In this document: in pieces, positions 45,559 through 55,876 of the stretch
Layout: the number at the start of each line of letters is the position of its first letter
Numbering within the stretch: the stretch's first letter is position 1
From: Dendrolimus kikuchii
Lineage: Eukaryota; Arthropoda; Insecta; Lepidoptera; Lasiocampidae
Reading direction: 5' to 3'
Assembly (NCBI GenBank): GCA_019925095.2
Contig: CM034391.1
Location: forward strand, 28,370,551-28,434,550
Length of the DNA stretch: 64,000 nucleotides
Notes under the pieces: model-generated
Told to the model about the DNA's origin: nothing
The model's database searches: none
The model's input: only the letters and a program-made list of their open reading frames with translations
Position numbers and translations under genes: made by a program

Positions 45559-45899
45559 AAACTTACACCACAATGAATTCAAAGTCCTTATTAGCTTTTT
45601 TTTTAATTTGATGAAATTTGCGAAGTTAAAATGGAGCTAATGCTGATATTAGTGTGATCAATCAGATTGAATCAATTTAAGTGAAAAGCACAGAACTGAA
45701 ATGACAGAGCGGTGTTCAATGACATTGAATGATTCAAGTTTCTGTGGATCACTTTGGTCCATTCTTCTAATCTAAATCGATCAACATAAATGAACCGTCT
45801 AATATTGACTCAATTAAGACTTTCAATTTATGATTGATTAATGTTTAGTAATTTGTTTTAAATAATAAGAAGAGAATAAGAATTTATATTCTATAAAAT

Positions 45900-46205
45900 T
45901 ATTAGAGCTAGGCATGTTTGCTGAAGAGTTTCTTGCGCCGCTTCTTCTCTTCCAGCCACAATATGTTGCGAAGCGGTGATAAATTAGATTAAGCTCCCAT
46001 AGAGTAAATAATAACCATAAACAAAATTAAAATGAGCAAGTTGGCGGTAGGCTAAATAAAACTTTAACAATACTCGTTGACACTTGACATCTTTGTCTTC
46101 CGTGATCACGGCCACTGGAAAGTGCCCGAAACGTCGGAATAATAAAAATGAAATAATCACCGCGCTTGAAACGGTTAAAATGTAGTTTTATTTTTGTATA
46201 CTAGT
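45900..46205 (+). mobile_element. Penelope-like 3' region
   Basis: Contains, in the order seen at 59440-59131 (minus), 'gctaggcatgtttgctgaag', 'agttggcggtaggctaaat', 'tccgtgatcacggccactgg' and 'accgcgcttgaaacggtt'. No coding part. Confidence 0.68.
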
Positions 46206-46763
46206 CGCGAAAACTTAAGGAAATGTAATAAGAAGTTGATTGAAATTTTCAATAAAAACAAGAATGGCCCGGTGGCTCCTACTGTAATTGCTTCGAGTGT
46301 TACGAGTTACGTTTCTTAGTAGGGGTTTATCATTCCTTGTTCTTCTTCTATGACGTATGTACTAAAATAATTTCCACATTTTATCGTCATAAAAGACAAT
46401 TGGACGGACCTACTTCTGCAGAACAGAACCAATCCACAAACATGCCAAAATTGGGTTAAGAATGCAGAAGATAACAAGCTGAGGACAAAATATAATATAC
46501 AAATAATATTCTAAATGTCTTTCCTAAAATATAGACATATATTTTTGTACGCAAAATTTTAATAAAAACGGCTTTTTCTCAAAACTGTCAGTATGTGGGT
46601 TGGTTCCATTTTGCATAAGTAGGTCCAATTGATCTTTCTCAAATTGGAGCTTCATCTGCGTTAGTGTAACAGATATAGGCCGTTTCCCGCAAATATGGGT
46701 TTAATGAGTTATTTCAGATGCGATAATCTTAATGACGTTAATTACTGTCAGATACCGTATGTA
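46206..46763. other. Intergenic, with a paralogous empty site at 46655-46730
   Basis: 46655-46730 resembles the sequence flanking the LINE at 21622-22093, without the insertion. Otherwise nothing was recognised. Confidence 0.45.
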
Positions 46764-46773
46764 ATCTATATAT

Positions 46774-47438
46774 ATTATAGTCAAAGGTCGATATACAGTC
46801 TCTTCCTAGAATGACTAGTTTATGACAAAATGCGAAATAAATTCCAATTTCGGTCTTTGACTAAAGTAATTTTAGTCAAACGTCGATAGTAAAACAATCT
46901 GTTTCGGGCTTTGCCTAGTCGATTCTAGAAGCGACTTAGGCAGACTCCGTCAAACGTCAATTCGTACTGCACTTGTTACATGTTCAATTATTGTATCAAT
47001 TAGTAATTCCTAGGTATCTGTGCAGGAACGGAGAAAGAATACAATTTCCTGCGTTGGGGCGGCCTGTCGTAAGAGGCGACTTAACAACCCACAGCCAGGT
47101 GGTAGGGCATTTGCCTGACTGGATGGCTACCACCCCTGGTTTAAAGTATGTCGTCATAACAACCTTGAGTTGTGTTCCGGCATTAGTGACCAGGTTCCAG
47201 TTTCCCTTAAGAGAGCAGCAGCGCATTTGTAGCACCTTTGGTGTTGCAAATGTCCATAGGCGATGGTAACCGCTTTCTATCAAGCGAGCCGTCTGCCGGT
47301 CTGCTGAACTCATGCAATAAAAAAATAAAAAAAGGTTCGTTAGTCAAATGCAGAAAAGTCATTTATTACGACTTTGACATACCTAAGGTTTGACTAGTCA
47401 AACCTAGGAGCGCCAGAGTTTCGATGTTTGACTATAAC
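46774..47438. mobile_element. Candidate TIR element (MITE-like), TSD atctatatat
   Basis: The terminal inverted repeats 'ttatagtcaaaggtcga' (46775-46791) and 'tcgatgtttgactataa' (47421-47437) match at 15 of 17 positions. The flanking 10-bp 'atctatatat' lies at 46764-46773 and 47439-47448. Without the SINE-B inside, it is about 345 bp. No coding capacity. Confidence 0.6.
47015..47333 (+). mobile_element. SINE-B, full length, inside a TIR element
   Basis: Complete from 'tctgtgcaggaacgg' to 'atgcaataaaaaa'. Confidence 0.82.
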
Positions 47439-47479
47439 ATCTATATATTGCGCGAAAATTGCTCGCATGGAGTGGAATT

Positions 47480-47797
47480 AGTTTTTTTTTTTTTATTGCG
47501 GGAGTTCAACAGACAGACAGATGGCCCACTTGATGGAAAGCGGTTACCATCGCCTATGGACATTTGCAACACCAAAGGTGCTACAAATGCGCTGCTGCTC
47601 TCTTAAGGGAGACTGGAACCTGGTTACTAATGCCGGAACACAACTCAAGGTTGTTATAGCGACATACTTAAGACTAGGGGTGGTAGCCATCCAGTCGGGC
47701 AAATGCCCTACCACCAGGCTGTGGGTTGTTTAGTCGCCTCTTACGACAGGCCGCCCCAACGCAGGAAATTGTATTCTTTCTCCGTTTCTGCACGGAT
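47480..47797 (-). mobile_element. SINE-B, full length
   Basis: Complete minus-strand copy. Confidence 0.82.
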
Positions 47798-47802
47798 GAT
47801 AT

Positions 47803-48008
47803 TGTTTTCAAAGCCCGCCCGATTTTGAAACATTTTTCATTGCTGCTCCGCTCCTATTGGTATTAGCGTGATGATATATAGCCTATAGCCTTCCTCGATA
47901 AATGGGCTATCCAACACTGAAAGAATTTCTCAAATCAGACCAGTAGTTCCTGAGATTAGCGCGTTCCAACAAACAAACTCTTCCGCTTTATAAGTATATT
48001 AGTATAAG
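47803..48008 (-). mobile_element. Helitron-like element (family E), partial
   Basis: The minus-strand 5' end is near 48008 (tatactaatatac). The 3' end is cut by the neighbouring SINE at 'cccgcccgattttg'. Confidence 0.65.
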
Positions 48009-48599
48009 TATTGTTTATTATTGCTTTGTCGAAATCTGTGATTATAGAAGTATTAGGTCTTTGACACTAATTATTATGGTAGAATTTCGAGCAGGACCAC
48101 TAGTATACACTAGTATGCCTATGCGTTAAAGACGTCATTTTGTAAGGCTTTAAACAAAACGCATTCAGCCACAGCAGATGAGGCCGCAGCGTAATAAAGT
48201 GATTCAAAACGCGCTGGTCGTCGCGTTTCTTTCACTGAACAAGGCAACAAGGACACTCGAATCGGTGATAAAGTTTGACACCTCCGCATCGATAAGCATC
48301 GCTTTCGTGGAACGATGCGTGAATCATGTCAATAGTGGTTATCATAAAAAACATTTATAATATTACCTATATATTATGTTTTTAAAATCGTATACATATT
48401 TGAATTTGTGACAAGTATTTGATACTGTCTTTGGAAGGAATAGGGGAACAATCAAATCGACTGATATACTATTTATGAGCTTACAAAATATCGCAGCCAT
48501 ATTAGCCCGAGATGGCCACCGAACGATGCAGCTAACGCCATGCAAAGACTCCAGCAGCTCCAAACCCGGTGGGTAGTTGCCCACCGAGTTGCAGCCGCA
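48009..48599. other. Intergenic, diverged relative of the tandem duplication
   Basis: 48001-48110 resembles part of 10380-10500. 48115-48175 resembles 22410-22480. The remainder is not recognised. Confidence 0.4.
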
Positions 48600-49027
48600 T
48601 AGATTTAGTACGAGCGTACCTTATGACGTCATAAGTACGTATAAGCAAAACCTGAGTCAAATAGCGCATTAATAATTATTTAAAAATTAATTAAAATTTG
48701 TACAAAGTATGTACTTAGCATTTTACAAATAAACAACTGCGGCCTAATGCTGAACAACTCGTATATTTTGGGTAGTAAAGTCTTCCCTCCTAAGCTAAAA
48801 CTGTATACATACTACAGATTTTTACAGACATTTTAAAAGCAATATAATTTTTTTTATGTTAAAATATTGTAATTTATTGTAGTCATATTAAAATTTACAA
48901 TGTTCGTACAAAAGAGTGGTTGAAACACTTTGCAATCATCATACTTTTAAAATAGCATCATTAAAATTATTTTAATAATTCAAGAAGTGACGTCATAAAT
49001 TGCTACGTTCGTACAAAATCTAAGAGG
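48600..49027. mobile_element. Candidate TIR element (MITE-like)
   Basis: The left end 'tagatttagtacgagcgta' then 'ttatgacgtca' and the right end (complement reads 'tagattttgtacgaacgta' then 'ttatgacgtca') are inverted repeats of about 35 bp. The interior is AT-rich, and no TSD could be fixed. Confidence 0.5.
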
Positions 49028-49464
49028 ATGCATGATAAAAAGTACGTCGTTTGATTTGCCGGTCAACTACCCTATTAAAACTAATCAAAAGTCACTGGCA
49101 GGAAAGTTCTTGATTCTGTTTAAGTACTAAAATTTTTGTAAGACTATAATAATTGTAGATTATTATGTACATTTGAATATCTAGGAGCTACTCTGTTGTG
49201 ATGGCAATGGCAGAGGTTTGCAACGACTTGTTAGGGGGGACGATAATGCGTCGAGGTTACCGAAGTTCTTTCTAGCGTTGGTACCCTGGAATTAAGAAGA
49301 GACATTTTTATATTATTGCTATGGGTGCTTGGTAAGGTCTTGGCTTTCTGCGAAGGCCACACTTCAACAGGTGACCTGCCTGACAACTAGGGTTGGTACT
49401 TTTTTTGAAAAAAAAAAAAGATTTGCATTTTTAAGCTGTAAACATATAGTACACAACCCGCAAG

Positions 49465-49586
49465 AGTTAACTTGAGACTTCACTCGGATGACGTAAGCGC
49501 GAGGTACTGACACGTCGATGGCGAGAGTGGTAAGAAGGCGGGGGTCGGGAGGGGAGCGCGCATTCTGCTCAAGTCTCAAGTTAACT
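49465..49586. repeat. Hairpin-forming inverted repeat, 16-bp arms
   Basis: AGTTAACTTGAGACTT (49465-49480) and its exact complement (49571-49586) enclose a 90-base loop. The right arm runs straight into a family A tail. Confidence 0.75.
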
Positions 49587-49885
49587 TCACGCCAGTTCCC
49601 TTGCGGGGTAGGCACGAACAACAGAGCGCCATTCAGGCTTATTCTTACACACTTCACTCGCTTCTTTGACATTCATAGCTCTGACATCTGACATCACCTT
49701 CTGCTAGTACACGATCAATTTGATCATGGAAGGTGTGTCGTGGCCTTCCACGACTTTCACATGCCCGAACAACCGGAGCATTCCTTTCCTTACCTTCACC
49801 CCGACACTCTCTTTCAGACCAACTCTCTTTCTTACTTCGGTATTACGAATATTACGAACGCGGTCCGCGAGCGTCACTCCGCGGA
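49583..49885 (-). mobile_element. RTE-like LINE 3' end (family A), tail lost
   Basis: Begins at 'aacttcacgccagttccc' without a (TACA)n tail and ends in 'gcgtcactccgcgg'. Confidence 0.78.
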
Positions 49886-50221
49886 TAATATAATTTAGGA
49901 AAATTTAAGTGAAAACAGAGTGCAACATTTATTTTACATTATTTATTCATATCCAAGTGTTTTTATTACTACTTTTTGCTTTGACCAGCAAAGATCTATT
50001 ATTTTATGTGAGTATGATGATTACTTACAATAATCGTATTAGGGTTGAAAATATAGTACATCTCGTACTAAAATATAGTACGATATTATAAAATTATACC
50101 GCCTCTCACCACGTGCAGTCTAAATTTATGCCGCACTTCCACGCGGCCGTAACGCTTTTTCGTGACAGAAAAATCCTAAGACCCCGTCTATATAGAAATT
50201 TCACTTCAAACATGTTAACGC
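49886..50221. other. Intergenic, nothing recognised
   Basis: AT-rich. 50170-50215 ('gtctatatagaaatttcacttc') also occurs near 4045 and, inverted, near 24185, so it is a small dispersed repeat. Confidence 0.4.
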
Positions 50222-50237
50222 AGGCCTTATTTAATGT

Positions 50238-50525
50238 TCGACTGGGCGTAACTATGTTCTAAATCTCAGCCTTTCCAACACAAATAAAAGCGCAGGGTCG
50301 ACAGGGAGGAGGGGGTTTTTAGTGGGTATTGGGGTTGCTCGCTCGTGCAGCAACGCTCGGAGTCTTCCACACTATTTTGTGACGTCGATCGCGGACAGAG
50401 CACTGCCAAGAGCATACTATTGCTGCAGTGTTATCGCCCCCGACCGACGCGTGTCGTCCCCTAGCGACGACCCAGTTTGTGCGTAAATCGGTTAAGCATT
50501 TTCCCTCGCCTCAAAACAAAAAAAA
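50238..50525 (+). mobile_element. R1-like LINE 3' UTR, TSD aggccttatttaatgt
   Basis: A 5'-truncated copy of the UTR in 23503-24064, with poly(A). The 16-bp duplication lies at 50222-50237 and 50526-50541. Confidence 0.88.
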
Positions 50526-50541
50526 AGGCCTTATTTAATGT

Positions 50542-50869
50542 GAAATAAAACTTACGTTAATATGTTATAAATACCCATCCCATGGCGGAAAGCGTACATC
50601 AAGAAGCGACATATATAATGAGTATATCTCTATACAGTTTTCCATAACTTATAATTCCTGTCGGCAACGTTTAAATAATTTATATTGAGCTGTATTTGCA
50701 AGCAGAAATGGCAGTGTTGCTTGCTATGCATTCTTAGCTTTGTTATGTGATTGATTGACTATATTAAATTGGCCTAATGCGCAAGTACAGCGGGAGGAAT
50801 TATTAGTTGTGTAACACTGTACCCAAGCACAGCAATAACATGCAAATATAAATGAAGACACTATTATTA
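50542..50869. other. Intergenic, nothing recognised
   Basis: AT-rich unique sequence. Confidence 0.4.
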
Positions 50870-51515
50870 ACCGACTTAAAAAAAAGAGGAGGCTCTCAAT
50901 TCGTCGGGATCTTTTTTTTTTAATGTATGTTCACCGATTACTCCGAGATTTATGATCAGATTTACGTGATTCTTGTTTAGTTTGATGCGGAATAGCTGCT
51001 ATTTGGTCCCATAAAAATTTGACATAGTTTGGCCTAGTAGTTTTCATTTTATGAATATTTTTTATGAAAAAATTTCCATTCCGTTCCATATGTACCCCGA
51101 TTACGCTGAGATTTATGATCCGATTTATGTGATTCTTGTTTAGTTTGATGCGGAACAGTTGCCATTTGGACCCCTAAAAATTTAACATAGTTTGGCCCAG
51201 TAGTTTTCATTTTACGATCATTTTTTTGTTCCCATTTATTGGGACCCATATTTTTTAAGGAGCGCGGCACCTTTCGTAAGTCTACCCATACACAGCTAGA
51301 CCCTAAAAAGTAACCGACTTCAAAAACTAAAAAGTATAAAATAACTTATTTCTAAAGCTATTATTATTAACATATATTATCTAAAACATCTTGAAGTCGG
51401 TGCAAAGTAAAACATAAAAATTACTAAGCACCGACTTCAAGATGTTTTAGATAATATAAATTAATAATAATAGCTTTAGAAATAAGTTATTTTATACTTT
51501 TTAGTTTCTTTAATG
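50870..51515. mobile_element. Foldback element F
   Basis: Starts 'ttaaccgactta' and contains the inverted pair 'aaagtataaaataacttatttc' (about 51334 and 51480). Confidence 0.65.
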
Positions 51516-51761
51516 GGAGCCAATATGATGAGTATAGTCGACCCCGTTATTACATAAGCAAGTTTATACTCCCGAAAGAGTAAACAGCGTGTAAACCCGA
51601 CGCCGACTGAGCCTTGAGATAACGTAAGTCTAGAACAAATAGCGTCTACGACGGCGTATTGCGCGGGCGCAGCTCGCTTCGCGGACGCATGAGCACTGCG
51701 CCTTACTCGTCATATACGAGTACTTACATTTGTAGTAGAATTTTACTTGCTCTATAACTCG

Positions 51762-51985
51762 GCCAGGTGGTAGGGCATTTGCCCGATTGGATTGCAACCA
51801 CCCCTGGTCTAGAGTATGCCGCCATAACAACCTTGAGTTGTGTTCCGGCATTAGTGACCAGGTTCCAGTATCCCTTAAGAGAGCAGCAGCGCATTTGTAG
51901 CACCTTTGGTGTTGCAAATGTCCATAGGCGATGGCAACCGCTTTCCATCAGGTGGGCCGTCTGCCTGCTTATGCAATAAAAAAAT
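51762..51985 (+). mobile_element. SINE-B, short form
   Basis: Opens 'ggccaggtggtagggc' and ends 'atgcaataaaaaa'. Confidence 0.8.
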
Positions 51986-52401
51986 GGAAGATCACCGGAT
52001 AAGTTACACTCTCTCACAGAATATCAACGTGAAACGGTTACCCTCGAGCCAATCGTGTCTCGTGCCCCCATCCAATATTCCCTATCCCATCCCATTCCTC
52101 CTTCCTGATCCCTCTATCTCACTTCATCCTCTTTATCCACACAACAACACTTTCCATGAGCTAGCTAGACTATCTACCTAATTTAATGTAAAGGTAGACT
52201 AAAAAAGAAATGCGTTGTATGAAGGACGACATGGGGGTCTGACTTGTAAGAGAAAACATATGCCAAATTACAGAAGAATGGAAGTAAAAGACATATTGTT
52301 CCCATCACAAATTATTCAAAGAATGTGTAAGAACAGATTGTGAAAGTCTAGTTACCGTTCTAGAGGCAAACTATCAAAGTGACACGAAATTTTATACAAT
52401 A

Positions 52402-52599
52402 CTAGCCGTCCCGGCAGACGTTGTCCTGCCCTGAAAAAATCAAAATCTAGGCCCCGATTCTATTGCCTTCTACCAGTTCCAATTGTAAATCTAAACCATC
52501 CGGGGACCCACCCACATACAAAAAGTTTAATCAAAATCGGTAAAGTCGTTCTCAATTTGTGAGTACATACATTTCTACGATTCATTTTTATATATAAGA
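52402..52599 (-). mobile_element. Helitron (family K), short
   Basis: The 3' CTAG|T lies at 52402-52405 and the 5' end near 'ttttatatataagag'. Interior deleted. Confidence 0.68.
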
Positions 52600-52629
52600 G
52601 AAGAGAAGAAGAATGTTCTGACTATAATC

Positions 52630-52953
52630 ATTTTTTTTTATTTTTTTTATTGCAGGAGTTCAGCAGACAGGCAGACGGCCCACTTGATGGAAAGCGGTTA
52701 CCATCGCCTATGGACATTTGCAACACCGAAGGTGCTACAAATGCGCAGCTGCTCTCTTAAGGGTCACTGGAACCTAGTCACTAATGCCGGAACACAACTC
52801 AAGGTTGTTATGGCGACATACTTTAGACGAGGGGTGGTAGCCATCCAGTCGGGCAAATGCCCTACCACCTGGCTGTGGGTTGTTTAGTCGCCTCTTACGC
52901 CAGGCCGCCCGGCCGCAGGAAATTGTATTCTTTCTCCGTTCCTGCACGGATAA
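52630..52953 (-). mobile_element. SINE-B, full length
   Basis: Complete minus-strand copy. Confidence 0.82.
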
Positions 52954-53552
52954 AAACACACATGTCAGATTTAGTATATAAAAATAGCCTCGACTCTCTT
53001 AATCGGCAATTACAATTGTCAAAGTAAAGGCTTTGCTATACGTGAAGGTGTGAAGCCATGATCAGATCGCGAAGTTGATTCCGATGTAGACAGGGGCTTA
53101 GATCTTCTCAATATGTATTTAGATGAGCTCTTCTGCTCTAGTTTAGAACATAACTTGGATACTTTTGATGGATTATGATGTAGTGACTATGGTCTAATAA
53201 ACTCATGACCTTACAGCCATATTTCAAAGCACATATGAATGCGGTTAAAGAGTTGTTATTCACATTTAGTCAATTGTAAACTCGGAAACTTTTGTAGCTA
53301 GTAGCATACATATTAGAAGATTCAAAGATAATCGAATGTTTTTATCATAATGTTGATAACGCGTGTTATATTTAGAAAATTCATTACTGTAATCAACTCC
53401 AGTAAAGAATGAAAACAAGTGATTAATAAACATTCCATTATGTATAATTTTACTTGTTGACGTTGAATCGGTGCAAATAGTTGCAGCCATAATAAGACAG
53501 TTTAAGACCATGCGTGACGAACGTTACGATGCAATTTCGCATAACCTATGGA
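52954..53552. other. Intergenic, nothing recognised
   Basis: AT-rich unique sequence. Confidence 0.4.
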
Positions 53553-53563
53553 ATGTCTAACTA

Positions 53564-53938
53564 CATACATATATACATACATACATAACTTCACGCCAGT
53601 TCCCTTGTGGGGTAGGCACGAACAACAGAGTGCCATTTAGGCTTATTCTTACACACCTCACTTGCCTCTTTGACATTCATAACTCTTGTCATGCATGATC
53701 GTCTGTTCTTAAGGCTCCTGACATCACCTTCTGCTAGTACACGATCAATTTGATCATAGAAGGTGTGTCGTGGCCTTCCACGACTTCTGCATCCATCCAC
53801 TTTTGCATTGTATATCTGTTTAGTCATTCTTTCATCATGCATTCTTTCCACATGCCCGAACCACCGGAGCATTCCTTTCCCCCCGCATCCCTTCACCCCG
53901 ACACTCTCTTTCAGACCAACTCTCTTTCTTACTTCGGT
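53564..53938 (-). mobile_element. RTE-like LINE 3' end (family A), TSD atgtctaacta
   Basis: The duplication lies at 53553-53563 and 53939-53949. A small insertion ('ccgcatccc') breaks the frame. Confidence 0.9.
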
Positions 53939-53949
53939 ATGTCTAACTA

Positions 53950-54696
53950 ACCTAAGGAATCTTCCCGATTACTTATTGAAAGTCATGAGTCTACAAACGC
54001 TTCCAAAGCAATTTTGGTTACTGTTAAAGGAGAAGAAGCGGCGCAACAAAATCCCCAGCAACACAAATCTTTACTTCATAATATTCAGCTTGTTTTAAAT
54101 GTAGTAGCGCACCATAATTAAATTCTGTGGATTGTTACAGATTTGTTGCATAGACGGCTTAAATATGTCTCACTAACCAACTTTAAAAGTACTAAAGTAT
54201 GTGCCACGATTTCGCCAACGACATGAAGCGACAGCGTGTAATGCAAATATGTAACATTGCGAAGGTAAATAACTGCGTTTCAATCTCATGCTTGCGTAAT
54301 ATACCGTTTATAATTCTACTACTATTTCAGGTGAGAAAATGTCAAATGTTCAGCCATTTAAGTTTGCTGGTGCATGTGTACAAGGATAACTTTTTGTTCT
54401 ACTACTTTTGTATAAGCATTAAGCAACGATATAAAATGAAATAAGAATACATTGATGCAGCATTCTAAGAAAGTATAAGCAAGTAGTGCAAGCCGATATG
54501 TGGTAAAAATAGTCAAAAGTGCTTGAGGAAGGAAGTGTCTTGTGCTGAAGCAAGGATACAAAGTTATTAACCACACCACACGGGGAGGAGTGCCTAATAG
54601 TGTTGCATGATATAGATTTGATATCAGAGATACTCGTAGTACATAATAAAAAGGTCCACCTTTTCATCTCTAGTATCATCCATGTTTAGGTGTATC
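53950..54696. other. Intergenic, nothing recognised
   Basis: 54025-54060 resembles the Penelope-associated 'gagaagaagcggcgc' piece. The rest has no feature. Confidence 0.4.
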
Positions 54697-54709
54697 TACT
54701 AATAATTAC

Positions 54710-55366
54710 GTGTGTAAGAATAAGCCTAAATGGCGCTCTGTTGTTCGTGCCTACCCCGCAAGGGAACTGGCGTGAAGTTTCATACATACTTGCACAGGCA
54801 CAACCTTGTAGCCAGGATCATCCACCAGCAACTTGCTCTTAAATACGGACTTGTCTTGTCGGAGGTAGCTTATTACCAATACAAGCCCGAGCCAGTTCTT
54901 GACAATGGTCAATATCGGCTCTACTGGGACCGATCAATTATCACAGACAGGACTATTGTTGCCAACTAGCCTGATATTGTGATAGTTGATCGGTCTGCGA
55001 GACGTGCTATAATTGTAGATGTCGCGATTCCCCATGATGGTAACCTCGTGAATGCCGAGAAAGATAAACAAATAAAGTATATTGATCTTGCTCACGAGGT
55101 TACCGCTATGTGCAACCTGGACTCTACAATCATAGTACCGATAGTGGTGTCAGTGAATGGACTAATAGCGAAAAGCCTTGACCGAGACCTTCAAAGGCTC
55201 TCGCTTGGTATCTGGTTGAAGGGTCGGATGCAGAAGGCAGCTCTGTTGGACACGGCCCGTATTGTGAGAAGATTCCTGTGTCTGGGGCCTTAACCACCGG
55301 TAGCCTGGACCCTAGGCCCCACTGCCGCGAAGATCACTTCGGCGTGAAGTTATGTATGTATGTATG
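54710..55366 (+). mobile_element. Chimeric LINE insertion, TSD tactaataattac
   Basis: The 13-bp duplication lies at 54697-54709 and 55367-55379. Between them, in order, are 70 bp of the family A 3' end (to 'gcgtgaagtt'), about 560 bp of a different retroelement C-terminus, and a second 'ggcgtgaagtt(ATGT)n' tail. Confidence 0.85.
54784..55292 (+). pseudogene. Retroelement C-terminal domain, restriction-endonuclease-like
   Basis: Reads HTYLHRHNLVARIIHQQLAL, then YYQYKPEPVLDNGQYRLYWDR, ITDRTIVAN, stop, PDIVIVDRSARRAIIVDVAIP, VNAEKDKQIKYIDLAHEV, IVPIVVSVNGLI and ARIVRRFLCL. The PD…(D/E)-x-(A/V) block followed by a conserved Lys/Glu-rich helix resembles the restriction-like nuclease domain at the C-terminus of R4/R2-group LINEs. 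One in-frame TAG (codon before PDIVIVD) interrupts it. It lacks the reverse transcriptase. Recognition is by motif, and the exact clade is not certain. Confidence 0.65.
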
Positions 55367-55379
55367 TACTAATAATTAC

Positions 55380-55745
55380 ATAAATATGGAAGTACCACTC
55401 TTTGTTAAGTCTATATTCAAGGAAATGATTCTTGGTAATTTTAATGAAGTTGATATTATGGCACTTTTTATGCCTGAAAATGGAATAGTTCCCATGGAGT
55501 ATGGTAAGGTAAGGGTAAGAAGTTGCGTGAAGAACTCAAGAATAGCCTGCGCTAAACGTATGACTTTAAGGTAAGCTTAGTTAGCAACAGACATATTATT
55601 ACGCTAAAATTTAGAGGTGTAAGTTTACTAGTTTAGGGACCGAAGATTGATTTAGCTTTACGTGGATATGGTGGAGCGTGTCCACTCCCCCAGGGCAAAG
55701 GCACTTCTCCCCACTGTCGTGACTAATGGTGGGCATACTGCGTAC
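55380..55745. other. Sequence downstream of the GATA gene
   Basis: Includes a Helitron-like scrap (about 55430-55500). No clear AATAAA was found on the minus strand, so the transcript end is not located. Confidence 0.35.
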
Positions 55746-55876
55746 TCACATATCGGCGTGTTGGCGCGCGGCGGGCAGCAGCAGCAGCGGGCCCCCTCCA
55801 CCCGTCCCACCCCCGCCGGCGCCCGCCTCCACCGCCGCGTACAGCGGAGGCAGCACCTTGTGCGAGTGTGCCTCCA
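55746..55876 (-). CDS. srp: GATA gene, probable last exon
   Basis: Acceptor gtgtccgcAG. It completes a Val codon and encodes [18 protein letters not shown], a Gly run, [13 protein letters not shown] and TGA. The GC content is very high. The bases over the stop (AT|GTGAGTAC) also form a good splice donor, so a longer isoform is possible. Confidence 0.7.

Noticed and set aside
48178..48360. 60-residue plus-strand frame
   Set aside because: Short, no motif, no splice context, and its start overlaps a dispersed repeat.
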